A stretch of 18,253 nucleotides of DNA from Candidatus Thorarchaeota archaeon SMTZ1-83 (GCA_001563325.1 LRSK01000127.1:1-18253); one strand, 5' to 3'. Positions 7,577-14,745 are shown, numbered from the stretch's first letter. Numbers and translations are program-made. Notes: generated from the letters alone by a model not told the origin.

Positions 7577-7628
7577 GATGTGAATTCGCGCCGTCGGCAA
7601 AGCATGGACGCTTAGGGTGACAAATCTC

Positions 7629-9620
7629 ATGGCTGAAGAGAAGAAAATCACAGTCACGAGCCAAGAGGAGAGGCGATTCACACCTCCACCGAGTTTCGTC
7701 GACAAGGCCTACATCAAGAGCCACGATGAGAGGATGAAGCTCTGGAAGGAGTCAGTTGAGAATCCCAATGAGTTCTGGCTCAAGATTGCGAAGGAAATGA
7801 TCTATTGGAAGAAGGAGCCAACAAAGGGGTTCGACTTTAAGGACAAGGAGAAGATCCATTTTACTTGGTTTGAAGATGGCATCACCAACATGGCCTACAA
7901 CTGTCTTGACAAGCATGTTGAGGCTGGCAATGGTGACCAGATTGCACTCATCTGGCAGGGTGATCCACTGGACGAATCCAAGACCTACACATACAAGCAG
8001 CTACTCAGTGAGGTCAACAAGGCTTCGAATGTTCTCAAGAACCTCGGCGTGAAAAAGGGTGACAGGGTCACTATGTATCTGCCAATGATTCCTGAGCTTA
8101 CCATTATCATGCTCGCCTGTGTAAGGATTGGTGCAATCCACAGCATCGTCTTCGGCGGTTTCACTGCAGACTCTCTGAAAGACAGAATCCTTGACTGTGA
8201 GGGCAAAGTCTTGGTAACCGCAGACGGCTATTACCGCAACGGCAAGATTGTACCCCAGAAGAAGAACGCAGACCGGGCCCTCGAGGAAACCCCAAATGTC
8301 GAGAGCGTCTTGGTGGTACAAAGGATGGGCATGGATGACACGCCGTGGACCGAGGGCAGGGATGCCTGGTACCACGAGGAGCTAGCCAAGGTCGATGACA
8401 AGTGTGAGCCTGAATGGGTGAACGCTGAGGATCCGCTCTTCATACTCTACACCTCTGGTTCCACCGGTAAGCCGAAGGGAGTTCTTCACACAACTGGAGG
8501 TTACATGACCTATACCACGTATAGCTTCAAGACCATCTTCGATTGGCATCCCGGCGATGTCTACTGGTGTACCGCAGACATTGGCTGGATTACTGGGCAC
8601 TCCTACATCGTTTATGGCCCTCTTTCCGCTGGTGCAACCACCTTGATGTTCGAGGGCACTCCCACGTATCCAGATAACGACCGATTCTGGCTGGAGGTCG
8701 AGCGCTGGAAAGTCACTCAGTTCTACACAGCTCCTACAGCAATTAGAGCACTGATGAGATTCGGCGATGAGCCTGTGAAGAGGCATGATATGTCCAGCCT
8801 GAATCTGCTAGGCACTGTGGGCGAGCCAATCAACCCTAAGGCTTGGATGTGGTACCACGAGGTTGTCGGCAAGGAGGACTGCCCCATAGTGGATACTTAC
8901 TGGCAAACAGAAACAGGCGGAGTCATAATCACACCCTTGCCAGGCGCTACAGCGACGATCCCCGGCAGCTGCACGCACCCGTTCTTCGGAGTAGACCCCA
9001 TAATCGTTGACGAAACAGGTGCAGCCGTTGGCCCAAATGAGGGTGGTTACCTGTGCATAAGAAAGCCTTGGCCTGGTCTCATGAGAACCGTCTATGGTGA
9101 CCACGACAGATTCATCAACACCTATTGGATTCAGTACAAGGATCCTGATACCAGTGACCCAATGTACATGACCGGGGACGGATCGAGGTTCAATGAGGAC
9201 GGCTACTATTTTGTCATGGGTCGTATCGACGACGTTCTCAAGGTTTCTGGACACAGACTTGGCACTGCTGAGATTGAGTCTGCACTCGTCAAGCATCCGG
9301 CGGTGTCAGAGTGTGCAGTTGTTGGATTCCCACACGAGATTAAGGGAGAAGACATCTACGTCTTCGCTACTCTGCGGGTTGGTGTCGACAAGACTGATGA
9401 CTTGAGGCAGGAGCTCAAACTGCACGTGCGCAGGGAGATTGGCCCAATCGCAACTCCCGCGAAGATTCAGTTTGCTGATGCATTGCCGAAGACCCGTTCA
9501 GGCAAGATTATGCGAAGAATCCTGAAGCGGATTGCAGCAGGTCAGATTGACGACATTGGCGACACCACGACCCTGGCCGACCCGACGGTCGTTGAGACCC
9601 TCATCAAAGAACGACTCTAG
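7629..9620 (+). CDS. acs: Acetyl-CoA synthetase, AMP-forming
   Basis: This 663-residue cytoplasmic enzyme activates acetate with ATP and CoA to acetyl-CoA, AMP and diphosphate. The length and motifs fit the family along the whole protein: the phosphate loop YTSGSTGKPKG (274-284), TVGEPINPKAW (396-406), DTYWQTETGG (422-431), TGDGSRFNEDGYY (515-527), the hinge region GRIDDVLKVSGHRLG (531-545), and the C-terminal PKTRSGKIMRR (620-630). W425 in the DTYWQTETGG motif corresponds to the tryptophan that restricts the pocket to acetate in bacterial Acs. K626 in SGK corresponds to the catalytic lysine that is reversibly acetylated in Salmonella Acs (K609). ATG 7629 is preceded by GGGTGA at 7615-7620; the in-frame GTG at 7617 overlaps that site. 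Its gene is flanked by an OFA transporter and, farther left, CoA-transferase-GNAT fusions. Confidence 0.95.
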   Translation: MAEEKKITVTSQEERRFTPPPSFVDKAYIKSHDERMKLWKESVENPNEFWLKIAKEMIYWKKEPTKGFDFKDKEKIHFTWFEDGITNMAYNCLDKHVEAGNGDQIALIWQGDPLDESKTYTYKQLLSEVNKASNVLKNLGVKKGDRVTMYLPMIPELTIIMLACVRIGAIHSIVFGGFTADSLKDRILDCEGKVLVTADGYYRNGKIVPQKKNADRALEETPNVESVLVVQRMGMDDTPWTEGRDAWYHEELAKVDDKCEPEWVNAEDPLFILYTSGSTGKPKGVLHTTGGYMTYTTYSFKTIFDWHPGDVYWCTADIGWITGHSYIVYGPLSAGATTLMFEGTPTYPDNDRFWLEVERWKVTQFYTAPTAIRALMRFGDEPVKRHDMSSLNLLGTVGEPINPKAWMWYHEVVGKEDCPIVDTYWQTETGGVIITPLPGATATIPGSCTHPFFGVDPIIVDETGAAVGPNEGGYLCIRKPWPGLMRTVYGDHDRFINTYWIQYKDPDTSDPMYMTGDGSRFNEDGYYFVMGRIDDVLKVSGHRLGTAEIESALVKHPAVSECAVVGFPHEIKGEDIYVFATLRVGVDKTDDLRQELKLHVRREIGPIATPAKIQFADALPKTRSGKIMRRILKRIAAGQIDDIGDTTTLADPTVVETLIKERL

Positions 9621-9650
9621 TAAGAGTTCAACGAGAGTGCTCGAATGGGC

Positions 9651-9670
9651 CTCTCTCTCCCCTCTTTTTC
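9651..9670 (+). terminator. Pyrimidine-rich tract after acs
   Basis: A run of C and T ending in T5 (9665-9669), about 30 bases after the acs stop, fits the U-rich terminators of archaea. No convincing stem precedes it. Confidence 0.45.
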
Positions 9671-9707
9671 TGACTATCTATGATTTCTGCATTAGAAATA
9701 CAAAACT

Positions 9708-9715
9708 GTATATAG
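9708..9715 (+). promoter_or_regulatory. TATA box for the DUF2461 gene
   Basis: GTATATAG at 9708-9715 in an AT-rich stretch. It would place the start site near 9738, about 27 bases before ATG 9765. Confidence 0.5.
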
Positions 9716-9764
9716 CAACGCCATATTAACAATAGTCAATTTCCAGTCATAGTTGGAATGGCCC

Positions 9765-10466
9765 ATGAATGACATCGAGGCCTTTGCAGGTTTCCCGAAA
9801 GAAGCGCTGAGATTCTTCGGAGAGCTGAAGGAGAATAACCATAGAGAGTGGTTCTTGGAGAGAAAGAATGACTATCAAGAGTATGTGTTGAAACCTGCTC
9901 AAGCATTCGTAGTTGCTCTTGGTGAACGACTAGCAGCTGTATCTGACGGAATCAGGTATGACACACGTACGAATGGTCGTGGGTCAATATTGCGAATCCA
10001 TCGCGACATTCGCTTCAGCAAGGACAGAACGCCATATCATACCAGACTGCGAATTAGGTTTTCGGAGGAGGCCGGAGAGAAGAAGGGACACCCCGGATTC
10101 TTCTTCGGAATGGATGATGAGGGCGGCATGCTCCTCGGAGGGTTGTATGCCTTCCCCAAGCCCCTTCTTGAGAAATACAGACAGGCAGTAGTGGATGAGA
10201 AGGCCGGGGCAACTCTCGCAAAAGCTGTCAACGAAATCAACAGTCTGCCGGGATACACGATTGGAGGCAAGCACTACAAGCGAGTTCCAAGAGGATTTGA
10301 TGCTGATCATTCGAGAGCCAATCTTCTTCTCCATAACGCATTGTACGTTCACTCACCCAAGATTCCTTCCAGTGTTCTTCAGAAGCCCGACTTGGTTGAG
10401 GCCTGTTTTTATAGCGCTCTGAAGATGGCACCAATCCATCACTGGTTGATCCAACTATCCCAATAG
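9765..10466 (+). CDS. DUF2461 family protein
   Basis: This 233-residue soluble protein is of unknown function. The N-terminus (GFPKEALRFFGELKENNHREWF, residues 9-30) and the later IHRDIRFSKDRTPYHT (78-93) are the family's recognisable segments, followed by a glycine-rich strand region (GFFFGMDDEGGMLLGGLY) and a helical C-terminus. The length fits the family. No catalytic residue assignment is established. ATG 9765 is chosen over an in-frame TTG at 9753; no strong ribosome-binding site is visible before either, and the short leader implied by the TATA box at 9708 fits a weakly led transcript. It converges on the methyltransferase-like gene with only four bases between the stops. Confidence 0.85.
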   Translation: MNDIEAFAGFPKEALRFFGELKENNHREWFLERKNDYQEYVLKPAQAFVVALGERLAAVSDGIRYDTRTNGRGSILRIHRDIRFSKDRTPYHTRLRIRFSEEAGEKKGHPGFFFGMDDEGGMLLGGLYAFPKPLLEKYRQAVVDEKAGATLAKAVNEINSLPGYTIGGKHYKRVPRGFDADHSRANLLLHNALYVHSPKIPSSVLQKPDLVEACFYSALKMAPIHHWLIQLSQ

Positions 10467-10470
10467 CAAC

Positions 10471-11097
10471 TCATACCACTTCCTGTTGAGTTGCCTTGTT
10501 CTCGGTCTTGGACAAACGTGGCAGAAAGCGACCTGTTCTCTCCATGTAATCCATGTACTCGTCCCCAAACTGATCAGTCAACATTCTTTCTTCAATCCTC
10601 GCAATCCAATAGAATGGAATCGCAACAGAAATGGCGAATAGGATAAGCAACAGGTTGCCCGAGATAAGTGAAACAGAGATGGAAAACAGATTGAGGGTGA
10701 AGTACATTGGATGTCGGACTCTGCTGTAGGGTCCTGCTGTAATTAACTGGTGCTCTTCCTGAATCTCCAGCTTGGCAGAATACTGTCTTCCGAGGGAGTG
10801 ATGAATCCATCCAGTGAGTGCTACGCCGACAACGGCCAATCCTACTCCAAGCCAGCGAATCCATAGTGGCAGAGAGAGGCGAAACACCTGGATCCACTGT
10901 GGGACTACAATGTATAGGCCCATGCTCACAAAGTACCCGAGGATTGCGATACTGAGAGCCACCGTGGCCTTGGTCCACTGAGTAACCTCCTTCTCACCTG
11001 TTCTTCCAATATTCTGAGTTCTGTAGAATATTCTGACTCCTGCGAACACGGCGTAGATCGAAATGAAGAGGATCTTAAACATGAGTTCGTCATCCAT
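10471..11097 (-). CDS. Isoprenylcysteine carboxyl methyltransferase-like membrane protein
   Basis: This 208-residue membrane protein has about five hydrophobic segments (roughly residues 8-23, 44-65, 78-97, and a long stretch at 135-167). The family signature is clear: GPYSRVRHPMY at 122-132, then EERMLTDQFGDEYMDYMERTGRFLP starting at 169. In the ICMT/PEMT-like fold these residues bind S-adenosylmethionine and shape the active site. Eukaryotic ICMT methylates prenylated cysteines; prokaryotic relatives are diverse, so the substrate is unknown (isoprenoid, lipid or small volatile acceptor). ATG 11097 has GAGGTGA at 11104-11110, six bases upstream; the in-frame GTG at 11103 abuts that site. It is divergent from a TetR gene that probably controls it. 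Confidence 0.8.
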   Translation of the reverse strand: MDDELMFKILFISIYAVFAGVRIFYRTQNIGRTGEKEVTQWTKATVALSIAILGYFVSMGLYIVVPQWIQVFRLSLPLWIRWLGVGLAVVGVALTGWIHHSLGRQYSAKLEIQEEHQLITAGPYSRVRHPMYFTLNLFSISVSLISGNLLLILFAISVAIPFYWIARIEERMLTDQFGDEYMDYMERTGRFLPRLSKTENKATQQEVV

Positions 11098-11103
11098 GGT
11101 CAC

Positions 11104-11110
11104 TCACCTC
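11104..11110 (-). promoter_or_regulatory. Ribosome-binding site of the methyltransferase-like gene
   Basis: GAGGTGA on the minus strand, a near-complete complement of the archaeal 16S rRNA 3' end, six bases before ATG 11097. Confidence 0.6.
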
Positions 11111-11130
11111 ATTGTATTGGTACCTATGGA

Positions 11131-11138
11131 CATAAAAA
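11131..11138 (-). promoter_or_regulatory. Possible TATA box, methyltransferase-like gene
   Basis: Minus-strand TTTTTATG at 11138-11131, about 35 bases before ATG 11097. The implied start site would lie very near the ribosome-binding site, so the exact position is doubtful. Confidence 0.3.
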
Positions 11139-11150
11139 CATACTCTACAG

Positions 11151-11184
11151 TCAGTTTTCATACCCTTCGGTCAGTTTATATGCC
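11151..11184 (+). promoter_or_regulatory. Direct repeat at exactly 20 bp, probable TetR operator
   Basis: TCAGTTTTCATACC (11151-11164) and TCAGTTTATATGCC (11171-11184) match at 11 of 14 positions and are offset by 20 bp, about two helical turns, placing them on the same face of the DNA. The second copy contains the probable TATA box of the TetR gene (TTTATATG, 11175-11182). The pair sits between the divergent TetR and methyltransferase-like genes, where an autoregulatory operator would be expected. TetR operators are more often inverted repeats, so this is inference. Confidence 0.45.
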
Positions 11185-11210
11185 GGAATGTATAGAAATG
11201 AATGTGACTC

Positions 11211-11822
11211 ATGATGCCCAAGGTCGTGCCTGAATACAAGGAAGAGGCGAAGAAGAGAATAATCAGACACGCGACCAAGCTACTATCTGCAAAGGGGTAC
11301 TCCAAGACTAGGATGATTGACATTGCTGAAAGTATGGGTGTTAGCAAGGGCGCGATCTACCAGTATTTCGAGAGTAAGCAGGAGCTTCTGTTGTCAGTGC
11401 TTGAAACACACGCAGATATCAGAGGGAGAGAAGTCAGTAGCCTACTGGACTCCGGAAACATCACTGCCATATCCACTGAGGAGTTCTTCGATAGAATGCT
11501 ATCACTACGGATGGGGAGTCTTGCCCTCACCTTAGATCTTCTTCGCGATTTGGCTACCAACAGTCCCGCACTGAAGTGGATCAAGGAGAGTTACGAGTCA
11601 TGGGCAGAGGGAGTTTCCAAGATGATTGACGATTTCAAGGAAGAAGGTGTCGTCAAGAAGGAGGTTGATTCAGAATCTGTAGCCAGAGCAATCTTGGCTC
11701 TCCGTGACGGTCTTTATGGCTCACTGAGCCTAGGAAGCGACGTGTCAAAGGCCAGAAGGACGTGGGTCACCGTGATGGGACTTCTAATGAACGAGATTCT
11801 TGTGAACCCCAATGGAGCGTAG
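11211..11822 (+). CDS. TetR/AcrR family transcriptional regulator
   Basis: This 203-residue protein has a clear TetR N-terminal DNA-binding domain: helix 1 region IIRHATKLLSAKGYSKTRM (17-35), then the helix-turn-helix MIDIAESMGVSKGAIYQYFESKQELL (35-60), in which SKGAIYQYF is the usual recognition-helix pattern. The rest is a helical ligand-binding and dimerisation domain whose ligand cannot be predicted. Two ATG codons open the gene (11211 and 11214); either may be used. A TATA box at 11175-11182 would give a very short leader. The divergent methyltransferase-like gene and the repeat between them suggest that it represses both itself and that enzyme. No other efflux or lipid gene is adjacent. 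Confidence 0.88.
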   Translation: MMPKVVPEYKEEAKKRIIRHATKLLSAKGYSKTRMIDIAESMGVSKGAIYQYFESKQELLLSVLETHADIRGREVSSLLDSGNITAISTEEFFDRMLSLRMGSLALTLDLLRDLATNSPALKWIKESYESWAEGVSKMIDDFKEEGVVKKEVDSESVARAILALRDGLYGSLSLGSDVSKARRTWVTVMGLLMNEILVNPNGA

Positions 11823-11852
11823 GCCTTACACTGACCATTGCGTCGATGTGCG

Positions 11853-11862
11853 TCTTATTAAT
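11853..11862 (+). promoter_or_regulatory. Possible TATA box of the BPL_N-like gene
   Basis: TCTTATTAAT at 11853-11862 would start transcription near 11885, about 40 bases before ATG 11925, and keep the GGAGG at 11908-11912 in the leader. Confidence 0.3.
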
Positions 11863-11924
11863 GCAGTATCCGTCTTGGATTGTTTCACAAGCCCGTCTGC
11901 AAGAATCGGAGGACTCAACTAGCC

Positions 11925-12707
11925 ATGGCAAGCCAAATTCCCACATCATACAGGAAGCCAATCATCGCCGTGATTCTCGTTATCGTGGTCACGGCATCAG
12001 CGTTAATTATCGTAGGAACGCCGACAGGAATGGAAGGTGTTAGAGTAGCGGTATATGACGGTGGAGGGGTTCAGCCGTCAAGCAAGGATGCGCTCGACAG
12101 CATGTTTGCTTGGATGCGGACGAACGTGGGTCACGTGAATGAAACCTCAATTCGAGAAGGGGCTCTTGCAGACTACGACATCCTAGTCATACCGGGTGGA
12201 GGCGGATTCGAAGCGTTCCTCCAGAATGAGGGGATGGATGCGATTTGCCAGTTCGTTGAGGATGGCGGTTCGTACTTTGGTATCTGCGGCGGAGCGACAT
12301 TCGCAACAGACGTGGGATTGAGGCTCTATAACGGTACGTACCATTCCTGCGTAGCAGGCATTGGGCAATTCCTGATGGAGATGAACGTGAACAGGAGTTC
12401 GACTGGTCCGGATCTATCGGGTGAACCGGAATCCTATTCGATATTCTACTGGAATTCTGGCCACTTCAGTAGTGACGGCATGTCTGGCACAATCCCTATA
12501 GTTACGTACCCAGACAACGACCTACCCTGCATGATTGCATTCAAGTATGGAGCAGGAAGAGTGTTCCTCTCCAGTCCACATCCTGAGTTTGAGGAGGGTT
12601 CTAACCGAGACGGAGTCACCTACTTTGATGCTCTGAGTGATCCGGATTCTGAATGGGGGCTCCTACTCAAAGTCTGCCGATGGCTCATACAAGCGTCTGA
12701 CTCATGA
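11925..12707 (+). CDS. Membrane-anchored BPL_N / class I amidotransferase-like protein
   Basis: This 260-residue protein has an N-terminal membrane segment (about 12-31, with R10 and K11 before it) and then a domain of the class I glutamine amidotransferase fold, close to BPL_N (biotin-protein ligase N-terminal-type). Visible marks are the strand VRVAVYDGGGV (39-49), VIPGGGG (88-94), the nucleophile elbow GICGGATF with C121, and SPHPEFEE with H219 and E221, so a complete Cys-His-Glu-like triad appears to be present. The orientation predicted from the charges puts the domain outside the cell. The substrate is unknown. ATG 11925 is chosen because GGAGG (11908-11912) precedes it; a TTG at 11880 would add 15 residues upstream of that site. 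The spacing of 12 bases is slightly long. Confidence 0.75.
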   Translation: MASQIPTSYRKPIIAVILVIVVTASALIIVGTPTGMEGVRVAVYDGGGVQPSSKDALDSMFAWMRTNVGHVNETSIREGALADYDILVIPGGGGFEAFLQNEGMDAICQFVEDGGSYFGICGGATFATDVGLRLYNGTYHSCVAGIGQFLMEMNVNRSSTGPDLSGEPESYSIFYWNSGHFSSDGMSGTIPIVTYPDNDLPCMIAFKYGAGRVFLSSPHPEFEEGSNRDGVTYFDALSDPDSEWGLLLKVCRWLIQASDS

Positions 12708-12722
12708 AAGGCAGAAACCGGA

Positions 12723-12736
12723 AGGCATGTATGCCT
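12723..12736. terminator. Small palindrome between convergent genes
   Basis: AGGCAT (12723-12728) and ATGCCT (12731-12736) are complementary across two bases, between two converging stop codons (12707 and 12763). It may be a weak bidirectional 3'-end signal. Confidence 0.25.
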
Positions 12737-12762
12737 GATCTCTGGTTCATTGTGCCAATGTT

Positions 12763-13179
12763 TCAGGAATCCAAGAAGAAATCCCCCAGTTCCACAATGC
12801 CACGAGGGAAATACGGGATAAATGCTCGAAATCTCTGTCCCTCAATGGTCAAGGTCAACACCTGTCCCGACCTATAGCTTTGTCCTGCCCAGAATATGCC
12901 CTCTTCATTTGTAGGGACTATCTCGCTAATCAGTTCATCTGTGGCGAAGATACGAACATCGACGCCTGCAGCAGGAATCCACTCACCAGATGCTTCGTTT
13001 GTCGCGTTCCAACGATAGACATGTCCTCTGACATATGCTGGCTCGCCAGGAAGAATCAACGCAGGAGCGGGAGAGTACTCACTAAGAAAGACTGGGGCCG
13101 TGAACATCGAGCCAGACGTCACGAAGATTATAATGAGTATTAATATGAAGGCGATTCCACGCCTTGGCAGTTTGCCCAT
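12763..13179 (-). CDS. Small membrane-anchored surface protein, beta-rich
   Basis: This 138-residue protein has a positively charged N-terminus (KLPRR), a hydrophobic segment (about 8-24) and a presumably extracellular domain. The domain is rich in short strands, with segments such as AYVRGHVYRWN and GVDVRIFATDELISEIVPTNEEGIFWA that look like a carboxypeptidase-regulatory or transthyretin-like beta-sandwich (a 'GxVxD...TDxxGxF' type pattern). No enzyme motif is visible. No ribosome-binding site precedes ATG 13179, but the stop of the preceding gene lies eight bases upstream, so translation is probably coupled to it. The function is unknown. Confidence 0.65.
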   Translation of the reverse strand: MGKLPRRGIAFILILIIIFVTSGSMFTAPVFLSEYSPAPALILPGEPAYVRGHVYRWNATNEASGEWIPAAGVDVRIFATDELISEIVPTNEEGIFWAGQSYRSGQVLTLTIEGQRFRAFIPYFPRGIVELGDFFLDS

Positions 13180-13187
13180 CCGGGGAA

Positions 13188-13466
13188 CTACTTGTCCCCT
13201 TCGGATTTTTTTGCAAGACTCTCATATAGGCCATAGAGTCGGTCAACCATCCTGTCCACGATGGCTGTAGAAATGACTATCCCAAAACCAATTACAATGG
13301 CACCTACGCTGGAAACGCGGACCCATTCAATGCCTGACCAGATGATGTAGTCGGCGACAAGTTCACCAAGACCCCACCAGATGATGATGAGTCCAACAAG
13401 CATCACAAGGCGAAACACCAACTTAATCTTCCAGTAGCCACTTCCTTGGGCGTCATCGGAACCCAT
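13188..13466 (-). CDS. Small two-helix membrane protein
   Basis: This 92-residue protein has two hydrophobic segments (about 15-37 and 50-70) and a charged C-terminal tail with a likely amphipathic helix (DRMVDRLYGLYESLAKK). I do not recognise the family. ATG 13466 is chosen because GAGGTG (13472-13477) lies five bases upstream; an in-frame GTG at 13472 overlaps that site. It is the first gene of a two-gene operon with the anchored beta-rich protein, eight bases apart, so the pair may form a membrane assembly. Confidence 0.65.
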   Translation of the reverse strand: MGSDDAQGSGYWKIKLVFRLVMLVGLIIIWWGLGELVADYIIWSGIEWVRVSSVGAIVIGFGIVISTAIVDRMVDRLYGLYESLAKKSEGDK

Positions 13467-13585
13467 TCCCACACCTCAACTTCTTAGACGACCGGCTTGC
13501 TTTTAGAGTATCCTTTTGAGTAAGATTTGTACTGATTACAACCAGTAATATTCCGGAAGAAACTACAGTATGGATGTTCTGGTGC

Positions 13586-14644
13586 TCAGAAGAAGGGGGA
13601 AACCGCATCTAGGATCTTCTTTACCATACTGCGGTTGAACCTTGCCACACCCTCCTCTTCTGCCCTCTCTTCCTGATCTTCGAGTTCGGGACAGGGTCCG
13701 CCCTGCAAGCCGTCAAGTGTAGCTCTGACACAAGGTCCCATTGTCAATGGATTGTAGCCTCCTTCCAATACCCAGAAAGACCCCTTCATCCCACAGGACT
13801 TGACAAGCCCTTCGACTGCCGATGCTATGAACCAGTAGGTCGTGGAGTCTATAGCCATCTCTCCGATTGGGTCAGCGAAATGAGCATCATAACCAGCTGA
13901 AACAGCAATAACATCTGGGTTGAAGCTCTCAATGGCAGGAGTCACTATCTTCTCAATTGCGAACCTGTAGGATGAGTCCGGAGATTCCAGGTGCATAGGG
14001 ATGTTGATGTTAGTGCCTCTTCCGTTCCCATGTCCAGTTTCCATATAGTGACCAATACCATTGCTTGTGAAGTCATACTCGTGGATACTGATGTATTGCA
14101 CATTTGGGTCCTCATAGAATATCTCCGACGTACCATTTCCGAAGTGATCGTCTATGTCCAGAATGGAAACTCTCTGAACTTGATTCTCATTCAGAATATC
14201 TCTGACTGCTATAGCCACGTTGTTGAAGAAGCATAGACCCATGGAAGAGGAGGTTGTGGCGTGATGGCCGGGCGGACGCACAAGGGCGAAGGAATGTCTG
14301 CACCCATTTGTAGCTGTAAGCTCTGCTGCAAAGAGCGCACCACCAAGTGCATGCATAGCCGATGACCATAGATTCTCACTTGCCCAAGCAGAGTCCCCCA
14401 GCGACCCACCTCCCAGTTCCGACATTAACTCCACTGATTGCACTAGATACGGCTTGTGAACAAGCAGTGCATCCTCCTTGGTTGCCTGAGTGGTCTTGAA
14501 CTTCCTGATGCCTTCCAGAGCTTTCGATTCTTCGAGGTACTGTAGCGTCATCTGAATCCGTTCAGGATTCTCATACGCCTCTAGGCTGGGCTTGATGAAC
14601 GGCGCCACGTGCTGGTCAAATCCTGACTGCTCGATGAGAGTCAT
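13586..14644 (-). CDS. Histone deacetylase / AcuC-fold zinc deacetylase
   Basis: This 352-residue cytoplasmic enzyme has the arginase/deacetylase fold and should remove acyl groups from lysine or polyamine substrates. The paired histidines RPPGHHA are at H127-H128, the zinc ligands are D165 and H167 in DIDDHFGNGT and D253 in SAGYDAH, and the transition-state tyrosine is Y297 in LEGGYN. The LEGGYN form is the class II/AcuC-like variant. One oddity is phenylalanine at position 168, where family members usually have a second histidine (HHGNG); the metal ligands themselves are kept. ATG 14644 is preceded by AAGG four bases away; TTG 14659 would add five residues. The target could be Acs or another acetylated protein, a histone-like protein, or a polyamine. 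Confidence 0.88.
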   Translation of the reverse strand: MTLIEQSGFDQHVAPFIKPSLEAYENPERIQMTLQYLEESKALEGIRKFKTTQATKEDALLVHKPYLVQSVELMSELGGGSLGDSAWASENLWSSAMHALGGALFAAELTATNGCRHSFALVRPPGHHATTSSSMGLCFFNNVAIAVRDILNENQVQRVSILDIDDHFGNGTSEIFYEDPNVQYISIHEYDFTSNGIGHYMETGHGNGRGTNINIPMHLESPDSSYRFAIEKIVTPAIESFNPDVIAVSAGYDAHFADPIGEMAIDSTTYWFIASAVEGLVKSCGMKGSFWVLEGGYNPLTMGPCVRATLDGLQGGPCPELEDQEERAEEEGVARFNRSMVKKILDAVSPFF

Positions 14645-14658
14645 TGCACCTTGATTCA

Positions 14659-14700
14659 ACTCGACTCAAATCGAGTGGATAATACAGTTTCCTTATACCC
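14659..14700 (-). promoter_or_regulatory. Promoter and palindrome of the deacetylase gene
   Basis: On the minus strand a TATA-like GGTATAAGG lies within 14700-14691. Downstream, ACTCGA and TCGAGT (14671-14676 and 14659-14664) form a perfect 6-bp inverted repeat around six bases. The expected start site (near 14668) falls inside the palindrome, the usual place for an archaeal repressor operator. Confidence 0.4.
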
Positions 14701-14745
14701 TTTCAGTGGACGGATTGATCAGGGTTGCAGAGTCTACTCACAATA

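Noticed and set aside
7617..7628. GTG start for acs at 7617
   Set aside because: GTG is part of the GGGTGA ribosome-binding site of ATG 7629.
8808..9296. 162-codon minus-strand ORF inside acs
   Set aside because: Antisense to highly conserved acs motifs; open only because of codon bias.
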